Origin: Trichaptum fuscoviolaceum
Taxonomy: Eukaryota; Basidiomycota; Agaricomycetes; Hymenochaetales; Trichaptaceae
DNA length: 64,000 nucleotides
Reading direction: 5' to 3'
NCBI GenBank assembly: GCA_910574455.1
Contig: CAJSYZ010000004.1
Span: 5,218,599 to 5,282,598, forward strand
Both the position numbers and the translations under genes were made by a program. Below are positions 34,903 to 45,905 of the stretch, in pieces. The notes under the pieces were generated by a model, which saw nothing but the letters and a program-made list of their open reading frames with translations, did not search any database and was not told the DNA's origin. Position 1 is the first letter of the stretch; every line of letters begins with the position of its first letter.

Positions 34903-35473
34903 AGAGTCTGTCGAGGATGCGGGATAGTCAAGGTAGTTGGCAATCCACAAGCTCAATTGCTTCAGACAGTGGTATAAAAGGGGTACGCTCTGACCCGGAA
35001 AGCCTCAATAGTGTTATCTGCGTTCTTCAAGCTCGGCTGGGGCTGAAGGCCGTGAGCAGCTGAGCATGTACGGTTTCCCAATTATGTCGTTACAGTTTCC
35101 ATAAGACGTTAACGCGGCTTCTAATGCCCAACATGAGGCAAAAGCTATTAATATGTGCATCCATCATTCATATATGTACGCACATGTGATGGCGGATTCG
35201 TGTAAACTATTCAATTTCGCGATCACTTGATAGGTTGGCAAAAATGGAGCTTCAAGAGATAAAGACTGAATAGGGATGGAGTTCGCTTAGTGCGGAGCTC
35301 CATGGCCTTTCTCGCCCACACCGGAAGATTGGTAATTGAAGCTGTATAGCTAAGCACTGGCACAGAAGAGCGATAACATCAATAACTAATACCCAAATGA
35401 TATGAAGCGAAAACATCCACCCAAGAACAAAGGTATATTTTCAACGACTTCTCAGTTTTATGAAACACGGTCA
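34903..35473. other. intergenic, no gene recognised
   Basis: Separates the MFS start from the 3' end of the endoglucanase; both genes are on the minus strand. No coding signal seen. Confidence 0.5.
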
Positions 35474-37069
35474 TTACTTGTTCGGTGCCAAACATGCTGC
35501 AACGAGCGAAGTATCAGACCAGACTCCACCAGCGTCAGTAGGTGTCTCTCCCAGAACGTAGGTCGGGTAGAAGTTGCCCGCGGCCCATCCAACGTATCCG
35601 AGGATCACTAGATGACGAAGATGAACATCAAGTAGTGAAGTATGCTCATGATGACTCACCGTCAGAGTTCGCCTCCTGGAAAGCAACCTGCTCGCACAAG
35701 TACGTAGCGCAACTTGCTGTATTGCCTCCACCGGTCTCGGTGTTAATGGCCTGACGCCCGTTCTCGCGAAGCCAAGTTGAGAGTGGCTGCCAGGCATTGT
35801 CGATGTTGTTGGTCACACACTCGGCATTCGTGCCTGAGTTGTCGCTGTCAAGATACTTGTGTACATCGAAGATCAAGCCGGTGATGCTACCGTCCGGGTT
35901 GGTGACCGTGCTGAGGGCGGCGGCAGAGCCATTGGAAACGAAGGTCTCCGCAGAAGTCCAGTTGTTTCCCGGGAGGAGAATGAGCTGAGAAGTCGCACCA
36001 GCATTTCGGATAGCGGTGACCGCAGCCTGAACCGATTCAGCCCAAGCATTGATATCCGGTACATCATGCGGCTCGTTCATACTATATTTGTATGTTTAGA
36101 AACGCGTGGAATAGGCTGGCCGGCAGATGAAACTCACACTCCGAACAGGATTCGAGGCTCATCCTTATACTTAGCTGCGATATTTCCCCAAAGAGTGGCA
36201 AAGACGTCGTTGCTGGGGCCTCCTTGGCCGATAATCTATAATAGTAACAAATCAGCCATGTTAGATGAAAAATTGGTAGGAACTACCCACTTCGCCATTG
36301 AAGCGAGCGTAGTTGTGAATATCGATAATGCAACTTGCACCAGTGGCAAGGCAGGTCTGGACGAGATCGTCATACTCTTGAAGGTTCGCATCGACGATTG
36401 TTCCGCTCGCCAGATCGCCGGTAAGGAACTGCCAACCAACGGGAAGTCGAAAGAGGTTGAAGCCATCGTCGTTAACAAAGTGCTGCATTTGACCGGCCCC
36501 GTCCATGCCGTAATACTTCGTCAGCGGGGGCCACGCTGCACTTTCTGTGCAGTCACCATCTGTGTTGCAGCCGAAGTCAAAACCTGCTATATTGACACCG
36601 TAGAACTGAAGGGAGCCGGTGCTCGTAGCGGTCGCAGTAGCGGTCGTCGAAGTCTTCGTGGTCGTCGGCGTCGTCTGACTGACCGAGGACGTGGTCGTCG
36701 CAGAAGATGTGGATGCAGTCGTTGCAGTCGAAGGGATGCATTGCGAATAGTCTTCGAAAGCACGGGTGAAAGAAAGTAAGCGGTGATTTTAGACTAGGCA
36801 CTTACAATCGTTAAGGTATGAGCAAGTTGCTCCCGATACACACGTCGTAGATCCGGAGAAACCCTATTACCGTATAAGCAGCCAAACAAAGGGTGAATTC
36901 GATGAGCATAGCACATACTACACCACCACCTATACGAGAGTTAATCTAGTGAATGACAAAAAAAGCAAGTTCACGAATAAGACTAACATTGTTGCCACAG
37001 CTGTGACTGCGCGCGCGCAGAAAGGGCTGCAATACCAACGAGCCCCAGAACATAAGTAGGCCTGTTCAT
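35474..37069 (-). CDS. GH5 endo-beta-1,4-glucanase with N-terminal CBM1
   Basis: A secreted cellulase cutting internal beta-1,4 bonds, retaining mechanism. ATG 37067-37069 opens the signal peptide MNRPTYVLGLVGIAALSARA. A fungal cellulose-binding module follows: QSQLWQQC, then CGGV from an 11-nt micro-exon (36919-36929), then GFSGSTTCVSGATCSYLND. A Ser/Thr linker leads to the catalytic barrel: LQFYGVNIAGFDFGCNTDG, FVNDDGFNLFRLPVGWQFLT, CIIDIHNYARFNG, VMNEPHDVP (acid/base Glu in NEP), IFDVHKYLDSDNSGTNAEC and INTETGGGN (nucleophile Glu), ending WAAGNFYPTYVLGE to the stop at 35474. Domain order and motifs match basidiomycete EG2/Cel5A enzymes. All catalytic residues are present. Confidence 0.92.
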
Positions 37070-37130
37070 CTTAGCTTTCTGGCAACCTGGAGAACCTGGA
37101 GCGTGCTCTTGGCGGTTTGGAAGTCACCAC

Positions 37131-37136
37131 TTTATA
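37131..37136 (-). promoter_or_regulatory. TATA box of the endoglucanase gene
   Basis: TATAAA on the minus strand, 62 nt upstream of the ATG at 37069. Confidence 0.6.
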
Positions 37137-37951
37137 TCCTGTCCCAAGAGATACGAGACGCATCGTCATTTCGCCGAAGTAAGATTCCATGACATCCATT
37201 CTTTGACGGTCATATTGTCCGCTTCATAAACTACGAGATAACTTGACATCCGCCAGTCAGATCCGGGCTGACGATCAAAAGAGCATTTGATTACTTACGA
37301 CCCGAATACCCTCCGCGTCAGGCTGGTCGCAGAGACATACCGATGCGAAGAGTCTTTCCGATGTAGGCACGTAGCTAAGAGGCAATAAGAGGCATGAATG
37401 AAATGTGCTCGTGATGTTGTTTCGACTTTACTCACGATCATACGAATCAATAGGATCGACATGACGATTTCCGTGAAGTAACACCATACAGGAGCGGGAT
37501 CGGCGGAACCGCGAAGTCGTAACACAGGATTTGTTCACATGAGTCTTTCCCGGAAAGACCTCGCGCCTAATTCGGTATCAGCACAAAAGATACTGACGGG
37601 TGAAAGAATAAGCTCAAGAAAGCCAGAGGTCGAGCTTTAGAACTCACTTATTGATGCCCTCAACTTAGTTTGACCTTCCGTGAGCCCAGTTCGCGAAGAC
37701 ACAAAAGAAGATAAAGTTCTTCTGTAGCGCAGCGGTCTTGTACGATTTCTAGTACATCCATCGGTTGCATGTCTGTAGAAATTCGGCGGAGAACTTGAAG
37801 TTACAGCGAACTCTGATACCGAACACACGTGGCAGAGTGTCGTGACATAATTTCCCTCCAAATGTGAGGGAAAAGAAAAGGGAGCGGTGCTGCCGATTGT
37901 AACCCACACTTTCTAGAGCAGACTTGCTCGCAGTGGCGGAGATCAACTTAA

Positions 37952-38185
37952 ATTACCTGTTCCCCACTTGTCCTTCAAATGAAGATTCCACATGTTACAC
38001 GACAATTTCTATAGCGGGTGCAACCGCTTTTCGGGTGGCACGACGTTGGCCTCGTCCGACACATGTTGCAATAATTCGGGTGGCACGAATAAGGCCGGCG
38101 CAAGCAAAGAGCAGCAGATCAAAGCGAGGTCTTGCAAAAAATCGTGAGGTTCTGCTGTGTCGACACAATCTTGATGCTCGAAGTT
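37952..38185. repeat. direct repeat, copy A
   Basis: Two blocks (37952-38075 and 38136-38185) recur at 38752-38876 and 39178-39224. The first block contains GAAGATTCCACA, ATAGCGGG, GGGTGGCACGA and TTGGCCTCGTCCGA. On the minus strand it reads HVSDEANVVPPEKRLHPL and ends at a splice donor, so it looks like a duplicated exon. The spacer between blocks differs in length. Confidence 0.6.
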
Positions 38186-38219
38186 GTCCATGATCATGTT
38201 GTGGTCGATGATGAAGCGA

Positions 38220-38400
38220 CGCGACGCGACTCGACGCGCCGACGGTTAGGGCTCCGCACCGTACCGTATACGCACACGGCCGTATTTTCTGCCTCTCGAT
38301 ACGGGTACGGCCCGTAAAACAAAAAGTGAGAGCGCAATACGGGTACGGGACGGCCGTATTACGGCCGTATACGGTCACACGGGCTATACGGGTACTCTTA
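38220..38400. repeat. CG-rich ACGGCCGTAT / ATACGGGTACGG repeat patch
   Basis: ATACGGGTACGG occurs twice and ACGGCCGTAT three times within ~130 bp, with further TACGG and CCGTA variants in both orientations. Self-complementary; could form a cruciform or represent eroded terminal inverted repeats. Confidence 0.6.
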
Positions 38401-38751
38401 ACATGAATTGAATGTATTTAGAGATAGAATAACATACCTTTTCCCTCCTAAAACTTCAAATATGGCCATGCAGTCGCCGTGCAAGGCTCTTACAAAGGCT
38501 TGACACCGGCGCTGGCGGACTTCGGGACCCTCTGGCGCAAGCACCAGAGGAGTCTTGCATCCAGCAATCCCGCACGCTGCTGTCGTTGTTGACAGGTTTC
38601 CGCGGACGATGTTACCGAGCGAGAAACGGAGCTTGCAGGTTTTGTAGGAGAAGTCGTCCTGGAGCTCGTTGAAAAGGTCCTTGCTCTAGAGCTACTTGGG
38701 CTACTAAGCACAATAAGTCAAGCTTACAACTGAAGAAGGTGCGGGACAGTT

Positions 38752-39224
38752 TACTTACCTGTTCCCATCTTATCGCCCTAATGAAGATTCCACACTTTAT
38801 GCGTCAATGCGATAGCGGGCGCAACCGCATTTCGGGTGGCACGATGTTGGCCTCGTCCGATACGTGTAGCAATTCGTCTCTGTTGCTTGCGGAGCGACGC
38901 ATTCATATCAGCCGAGCTTTGCGAAGCCGTAGTCCTGCGACATCTACAAGCGCGAACACGACACTTGTTGACGGAATGTGCATAGCAAGTTCGCAAGCTG
39001 GCACTGATTCATCTGCCGGAAGTGCTGATTTGCGACGTTCTTCAGCAGACTCCCCGGTCGCCATGAGCACGACGGATGTGGATTCAATCAGCACATCATC
39101 CTATGCAAGAAACAGTATCAGAAAGCGTAATAATGCCTCAGAATGTCAGCAAATGCAACCACTTACTGGTGACTTCATAAAATCTTGAGGTTTTGTTGCG
39201 TCGACACTGTCTTGAGGCTCGAAA
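38752..39224. repeat. direct repeat, copy B
   Basis: Counterpart of 37952-38185, about 0.8-1.0 kb to the right. On the minus strand the first block reads HVSDEANIVPPEMRLRPLSH; an in-frame TGA follows, and then KCGIFIRAIRWEQ up to a GTAAGT donor. Copies A and B differ by many substitutions, so the duplication is old. Confidence 0.6.
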
Positions 39225-39895
39225 CGGACGCTGCGCCGCCGCGGCGTGGCAGTCATCAGGGAAACTTCCTTTTGCTTACGGCGACTGACGCGTCCTGACG
39301 CGTCCTGATTTGGCTGGCACCTGTCTGAAGGGTCGCTACTTCGTCTGAAAATACACTGATTGCCTTATCTCACTGAAATAAGGAGTGTTTCAGGATGCAA
39401 GCCGTCTCTCAGTGCATCAGAATGCAAGTCAGGATTTCAGTGCTCAAGTGTAATACATCAGAGATTGCTAACGGCGGCTGGCGCGTCCTGGAGCTTCCTT
39501 AAATGGGTTGAAGCGTTGTCATGCCTGCCTGAAGTGTTGCCTGGCTGCCTGATGGCCTTAAAACGGCGTTTCAGGACAAAATCAGTGCGTAAGGAGGGAA
39601 GCTGTACATCAGGTGGCAAGTCAGACTCAAGTGAGATTTACTACTACTACCACTACTGTACTCAAGTGAACTTGAACCTCTGTTTTGAGATTTCAAGCTA
39701 CCTTCATCTTCATGACATCTTGAAAGCGACAGCAAACACCATTGACAACCTCAGTCTACAATGATCATTCAACGAGAAGCAATTCAATAATAGATACAAT
39801 CACGATGCTCCTGGCAACTTTTGAAGACAAGAGCATGCACTCAACAATTTACTCAACAAGATAACACCGTTAGCACTATTCAAACGGGCCTCAGC

Positions 39896-40940
39896 CTACT
39901 CAATATCGAGCATTGGGAAGTGATGGATTATTGTATCCGGTAAGGCCAAGGCATCTTGATTCAAGACGGAAGCAACAGCAAACGTGCTGTGCGCGTCGAT
40001 TGCCGCATCTAATAGAGCAGATGCAAGTGAGAAGATGGTCAGCCTGAGTGACAACTTGAAAAGGATAACTTACAATGGACTTGAGCAGCCGACAGCTCAA
40101 CTTCGGCCCAATTGCTCATCATGACCAAGACATCTTTTTCGATGTTTGTCTGCAGGAGCCTGCCCGCCATCTCCTCCAGCTTTATAAACGGTTGCGGAAA
40201 CTTGAACCAGAGACGGGGGTTCAGAAGCAGCTGGAGCCAAGTTGGTGTTCTTGGCCAGAAATCGGGGTAAACGAAGCGCGCCCAATCTGTCAAATCGACA
40301 CAGGAGGATACGGGAATGTCAAATTTATTCCTGATGCGAGTCGCATCACCTGCCAATTAGTTCAGTTATGCCGCATAATGAGAGAAGAAATGGGATTGTC
40401 GTACCAGCGATTCCTGCTGACACTTTCCATACAGTTTCATCACCTAATAATTGTTCCAATCTTGGGGGAAGAGCATTAAGTAGATGAGTCCGGAGGAGGA
40501 ACACATGTTGCTGAACCGCGAGTTGGATGAGGTCCACGCGATATAGCTCTGGTGAGTTACTCGCCCATTCAATGTCGAGGGCAACGAAGCGTCGTTCCGG
40601 GGCATCCGGCAAGGAAGCATAGATGACGTCTACGGCATTCTCCATCGTCGCGGTGGTCAGACATACTTCAGGAACAAGAGGTCCGAGTGTATAACTGCGA
40701 AGTTGAAGAAGAGGCGTTGGCGGAACCCCCAGGTAGTCGAGGAGATATTGTGTCCATTTGTAAAGCTGGCAAAAAGTCAGTGAGTGATTTTGAGAGGAAA
40801 TAGAAAGTAAGTACAGTTTTTTGCATCCTAGATATCCTCCTTTGTGTCCAAGGAAGTCTTCGCGCGATGCGTACTCGAAGCACAGCATGGTCAATCAATA
40901 GGAGCATGTGGAGCCCCAACAGAATGTGATAAAAGTTCAT
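39896..40940 (-). CDS. DEDDy 3'-5' exonuclease domain protein (Werner-like) with N-terminal membrane segment
   Basis: Start ATG 40938-40940 (MNFYHILLGLHMLLLIDHAV), whose first 20 residues are hydrophobic. An intron after RMQKT keeps the frame into LYKWTQYLLDYLGVPPTPLL. Exonuclease motifs follow: RRFVALDIEWAS (motif I, DxE), YRVDLIQLAVQQHVFLL, VSAGIAGDATRIRNKF (motif II Asp), CVDLTDWARFVYPDF and, in the last exon, YAAIDAHSTFAVASVL (motif III YxxxD), ending FPMLDIE at TAG 39896-39898. All four acidic residues and the Tyr are present. About 290 residues, no helicase domain. It should remove nucleotides from 3' ends of DNA or RNA; the membrane-like N-terminus could be a mitochondrial or ER anchor. 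Confidence 0.75.
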
Positions 40941-41385
40941 GGCGAAGGGTTGAATGGGTGGGTGGGTGGCGGGGAGGGGCGACACCCACTCCGAGTTCAC
41001 ATTTATACAAAGCTCTTGCACGCATTTTTCTGATGCCTTATTCTTCTGGGAAAAGAAGAGAGGAATCTATCAGTGCATTATACTATGGCTCGGATAAACC
41101 TCAAGCTGAACTGACAGGAGATAAGAAGGATTTCTTCTAGATGACTCGATTATGAGGCTTCTTTTCATTTTATGCACAAACAAACAAGAAAGTGAGTCAG
41201 GTTAACTCCGAAGAAGTCAGGAAGACATAGCCCACTGCACAAGAAGCTGTTCCATCAGCTCTAGAAGGCAAAGCCACGAGTAAGCCGTCATACAATCAGT
41301 CATCCCTGGATACAACTCGAAACCGGAACCATGCCAATGTGGGAAATGGGATCAATGCATCCCAATCCGCTATGGAAGAAGTAGT
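40941..41385. other. intergenic, no gene recognised
   Basis: Promoter side of the exonuclease gene, with a G-rich tract at 40960-40985. No coding signal seen. Confidence 0.5.
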
Positions 41386-42705
41386 TTAAATGAAGGAGCG
41401 TTTCTTGTCCTTAGAGCTGGGGGGATTGCGCTGTCGGCCGATAATCGACTTATTCTGCATATTGAAACCGAGCGATCTCCGTTTCGGCGGCAATGGTGGT
41501 GGCACAGAGGTGTTTGTCGAGGAATAGGACATGACTACTTGAACGATATCTAAGATGAAGTAATACTTTTTCCCGTTTGATGAATTCGCAATTTGCGTCG
41601 TGAGCTGCTTTGCCAACGTCAGGTAGACTGTTTGACGCACCTCTCATCAATGAGCTCGAGCTCAAGGTTGCGGTACTCGAGGCATCGGACGCAAATACCG
41701 ACACCGGAATTTCCGAAATCGATCCAGAGGATGGGGTGGGGTGGGGAGGCTGATCCCATCGAGCTCGCCTTCGCGTTTGGTGATCTCGGGCTTCTTGACG
41801 TCCGCGTACAGGAAGAAGTCGCAGAAGAGCGCTTGAGCCTGCCTAGGGCTTGCGCTTTTGAACTCGATCCAAACATCCATACCACCGGGGTGCGAGAGCG
41901 CGGGGTCGAAACGCTCAAGATGGTTCGTCGCTGCGACGGGACGAGGAAGCGGCCAACAGCAGCGGCGACACCATCAAGTGCATTAAGAAGGCCAGAAAGA
42001 GAGAGCGTGTTCACGTCGGATAGAGTGTCATATTTCTTGCTTTTCTTCTTCTTGCCAATTTCTTCATTGTCGTCATCATCGTCATCTTATCCTTGTTGTC
42101 GGACAACAAAGAGCTCTTCTTCTTACCACCAGGAACACAGGTTGAGGACCCGTCGCGCGAAGTTGAGCGAGTGAATGCAGCGTCAAGGTCCTCGAGAAGG
42201 ACAATACACGGGGCAGGCACACGGCCCATAAGCGACGACAACGTCACATCGTTCATCCAAAAAGCGGAACGTGAGATGGCGAGAATGTCGAGCATGAGCG
42301 CGCCAGCAAGGGCATGGATCAACGATGATCTGCCCAAGCCAGGGACACGATAGAGGAAATTGTCGCGACGAGAGTGGTTACCACGGTCAGCGCACCACTG
42401 ATTCAGAAAGAGAGGTTAAACTTTCAGTCGATGTGTGGCACTTCATGTACATACCTTCTCTGATTGCAAGAAGTCCCTTGTGTCGGCAAGGAGCATCTCT
42501 TAAATCCCCGCCATGAGCCATGGAATCAGCGAAATAGATATGAATTTGATGGTCGTCTGGTGAGGCAAACTGGAAGCCTTTGAGCTCCTCATCTCCGAAT
42601 GACTTGTCTCTAAAAGAAGACTTGCCCGGCAAGATGGTGCGCGCTGTCGTCTCGAACTCGTAAGCGTGCTGGCATTCTAAGCGCTTCAACAACCATAGCA
42701 TCAGC
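41386..42705 (-). pseudogene. decayed BCS1-like AAA ATPase
   Basis: In the BCS1 family the protein is a membrane-anchored AAA chaperone (Rieske translocation in mitochondria; fungi have many paralogues of unknown role). The N-terminal part reads CQHAYEFETTARTILPGKSS. The AAA core is unmistakable: WCADRGNHSRRDNFLYRVPG, SSLIHALAGALMLDI, SRSAFWMNDVTLSSLMGRVP and CIVLLEDLDAAFTRS (Walker B intact), then LSLSGLLNALDGV. Three key sites are lost: the Walker A Lys is Arg (GLGRSS); the segment after NALDGV is frame-shifted near 41935-41955, so sensor 1 (ATNHLERFDPAL) lies in another frame; and RPGRMD has become HPGGMD. The C-terminal exon is also frame-broken. It cannot encode a normal ATPase. Confidence 0.75.
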
Positions 42706-43559
42706 CAGTCATGTAGTTGTGTTCATCGGGTCATGAGCTATTGTTGCAATAGCGGATAACTACTAGGGCTACTTACCAGTCCCCACAACAATGAAAGTGT
42801 CTCCGGAAGTCTCTGGTTTCCAACCTGACCATGGCTGTCAGTGGTGGTAGCGGACGACGGAGGGCCTGTGATGCCAGTGTCAGACCCCACGTGGGAAGTC
42901 ATCATGTCGATGCTGGGTACTACTAGTAGCAGGAGTGCGATGGCAATGGTGGTGGTGCTGTCTGGCGGTGTTCCAGAATTGCACCATCTTGCGTGCGCTG
43001 TAAACGGTGTGAGCTAGGATTCTGTATCAAATGGTATGTAAATAACGTGAAGTAAAAGGATTGAGAAGGAGAATAAACTCACCAGCCTTGAACTCCTGTG
43101 CCATGCTCGTGCAGACCTCTGTCTCCCATTCCGCCCAGATCTGTTACGACATAATTTAGTACAAAGTGCAGGAGAGCAGCACATGGAAGATGTCATATGT
43201 GAAGGAGACAGCGCCAAGGTTGAAGAAAATGACAAGCCTCAAGGTAGTGCAAGAGGATGAGATGAGAGAGTTTGTGCGCATGGTGGGGGAGTTGAGGAAG
43301 GGGCTCAGTCTGGGAAAAGGCGAGCGGCGATGTCCACGTCGGGCTCTTGCTGACTCGGAGTCGGGAAAACAATACTACCAAGTTGCGTGTCTGTCTTTGA
43401 ATCAAGGTTGGTCGCAAAGCCCATTTGATCCAGCTCCTCCGTCGTCTGCCAGAAGGCAATAGCATAAGTCAAGCCGTCCAGTTCCCTCTGACCTAGAACG
43501 TCCCGAGAATAACAACCGGTCATTCCATTAAAATTATTATACCTAATAGTTGTCGAGCA
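42706..43559. other. unresolved block left of the transposon
   Basis: Minus-strand protein-like pieces occur (IWAEWETEVCTSMAQEFKA near 43130-43085 before a GTGAGT; LTYAIAFWQTTEELDQMGFA near 43450), probably from a damaged gene. No family recognised. Confidence 0.35.
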
Positions 43560-44685
43560 GAGCAGTTGTAGTAGTAGCCGGACCGACCTTCGCCCCTCAG
43601 GCTTAGTTTACTAGTACTAGTAGTTTCCGACTTCAAGCTGACCTCCGAGTCGGAAGAACTTCCGAGTCTGAGCCTGAGACCGAGTCGTTGTCGGGATCCC
43701 CCAGGACCCCAACATGTCTAAGGCAATCCCGAACAGAACCCGGTATACTGAAACCCGAAATCGCGACCTTGGCTAGATCCCGAAAGGATCCCCCGCTCTC
43801 TGATCCCGGAAGAACCTCTGCTTCGCCATGCATTCTCCTGCTAAGAGTTCCGCCCCGCTATGACCTCCTCGCCCCTGCTTGTCCTCGCCCACGTCGCCTC
43901 GTCGTTCCCCCGACTCTAGGATGATCCCCCGCTCGCTCCCCGCTCCCGTCATGCTCTGTTCCCCGCCCCAGCGAACTCCGTACCTCGCCATAGTCCCGAA
44001 GTCACTCACCATAGCCACAGCCATAGCCATAGCCTGCCAAAGCCATAGCCATAGCCATAGCTATCCCAGACCTCGTAGGTTCTCGACTATGCCCGGATAC
44101 CAGATCCCGGCCTCGCGTCCACAGTCATGAAGTGCAGTTAGGAGATTGATCCACTGCGTCCAAAGCCGACCTCTGTCTGGCCTTGAGTAAGCCAACACGA
44201 CAGCAGGTCAAGGATTGCTATCCCGCAATCCTGCCCGGTCACGAACCCTGCCCTGCGCTCGTCCTGCCACGGTGCCCTAGCTAACCCCTTCGACATCCTG
44301 TGCCTCTCGACCTGCCCTTGTTCGTCCACAGCCTGCCCCGCCAGGAATCCCGCCTCGCCGCGAACGCTGTCAAGCGTCCTCTCTGACAATCCCGCAACCC
44401 ACGCTCGTTCCCGGTTGGAGTCCCGTCAAGACTCCCCCACTCGTCCAGGTTGGAGTCCCGCCAAACTCCCCCCGCTCGTTTCCCGACTAGAGTCTCGCCA
44501 GACTCCCCCGCTCATTCCCGGTAGAAACCCCGCACGATCCCAGTCGAAATCCCGCTCGTTTCCCGCCTCGCGTCCCGTCTCGAATCCCTGCGCAAATCCC
44601 CCGCAGGATTCCCGCCTTCAACCCCGCCGCGATTCCCATCGCAACCCCAGCTAAGTTCCCACTCTGATTCCCGAAAGATTCCCGC

Positions 44686-44812
44686 TACGATTCCCGGTCG
44701 AACCCTGTCTCGATTCCCGGTCGAAACCCGAACTCGATTCCCGGTCTAAACCCGAACTCGATTCCCAGTCGAAACCCGAACTCGAAGCCCGGTCGAAACC
44801 CGAACCAGATTC
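44686..44812. repeat. 26-bp minisatellite within the solo LTR
   Basis: About five units of the type CGATTCCCGGTCGAAACCCG plus AACT, slightly diverged. Confidence 0.75.
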
Positions 44813-45807
44813 CCTGCATGATCCCGTCGCGAATCGCGCGAGTTTCCCGTCGTCCAAGGGAAACCCCTTAGCTTCCCGCTCCTCGATGCTAACCTCGTCT
44901 TGAGATAGCCCCAGGTGATTGGCCTGGCCACGCACGTGCCAGCCAACTAGTCTCGCTAGTAGCGTCCTGTCCCGGCCCGCAGACCACATTCCCGCCACCC
45001 CGTGTGCGGGATTGATCTCATTATCTGCAAGGACTCGAACCCCGTCCTTAGTCGCCCTGCCCCGCGCGCGCCTCGCGATTAGGCTTCGTTACGACATCGA
45101 AGCACCGGCTTCTTCGAAGCTGGTCCCTGTCGATCTCCCGCGACCCTGATCCATGCCAGAAGTTGCCTGCAACTTATCCCGAGACGATGTATGCATTACA
45201 TCCGCCCCCCACGCTCGTTACCCCGCTGCCTGTGCGCCAGCTTGATACCTCGCGCACAATTACATTCCTTTAGTTCTCTTTGTTTCACTTGACCATGCTT
45301 CACGCTCGTTCCCTTAGATCTTGCCCAGATGTCCCCCGCACCGAATCCCGAATCCCGGATTCACGTCACTGTATGCGCGGCCTTCGCCCGCAAGATTGTG
45401 TAACTAGTTAGTTGCGCGTTTGTGCATGCCCGTTCCCTGTAGATTCTGCCCAGTAGATAAATACCTGTCGCCACCGTAAGGAGCACTCACTTTTGTCCTC
45501 TTGTCGAGTGCTTCCTTAGGTGTGTTTCTGTCTTGTCTCTAGTGTAGTTTTACAATGCTAACTTGTCGAGTGCTTCCTTAGGGAACCTCCTCCTGATAAC
45601 AGAAGTGTTGCCTTGAGATCCCGGTTATCCTGAGCTCTCTGCTCCTGTCCTGAGCACGCCTGCTCTCTGGCTCTCTTGTCTCTGTCTTGTCCCGGATCCC
45701 GCTCTGCAAATCCCGCTCTGAGTCCTGCCCAGAATCCCGCTCTGAGATTCCCGCCAGAATCCCGCTCTGCGACTCCCGCCAAAGTCCCGAACGATTCCCG
45801 CTCTGCG

Positions 45808-45905
45808 ATCCCCGCACGAATCCAGATTCCCGCACGAATCCAGATTCCCGCACGAATCCAGATTCCCGCACGAATCCAGATTCCCGCATGAATCCAGATT
45901 CCCGC
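45808..45905. repeat. 18-bp minisatellite within the solo LTR
   Basis: Five near-identical copies of ATTCCCGCACGAATCCAG. On the minus strand this translates as repeated Gly-Ile-Trp-Ile-Arg-Ala, which explains the open frame there. Confidence 0.9.

Larger units (their letters stand above)
37137..39895. other. repeat-bearing spacer with unassigned coding-like exons
   Basis: No complete gene recognised. Minus-strand protein-like pieces include 38670-38450 (LQDDFSYKTCKLRFSLGNIV; GPEVRQRRCQAFVRALHGDC) and 39100-38905 (STSVVLMATGESAEERRKSA). They may belong to a decayed gene also represented by the direct repeats below. 39240-39760 has sub-repeats (CGTCCTGACGCGTCCTG; GCCTGCCTGAAGTGTTGCCT) and a CTACTACTACCACTACTG motif that suggest old transposon ends. 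Confidence 0.4.

Noticed and set aside
34973..34983. A TATAAAAG box near the MFS transporter start
   Set aside because: It points along the plus strand, while the transporter is on the minus strand; on minus the sequence is TTTTATA at an unsuitable distance.
35859..36779. A 306-codon plus-strand frame opposite the endoglucanase
   Set aside because: It is antisense to the GH5 catalytic exons, whose reading has signal peptide, CBM1 and catalytic residues; the plus frame is low-complexity (Arg/Ser-rich).
38240..38260. TTAGGG near the CG-rich patch as a telomeric remnant
   Set aside because: Only a single TTAGGG unit is present; no tandem run.
42011..42174. A long Ser-rich plus-strand frame over the AAA gene
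   Set aside because: Antisense to the BCS1-like Lys-rich insertion; the minus-strand reading carries the AAA motifs.
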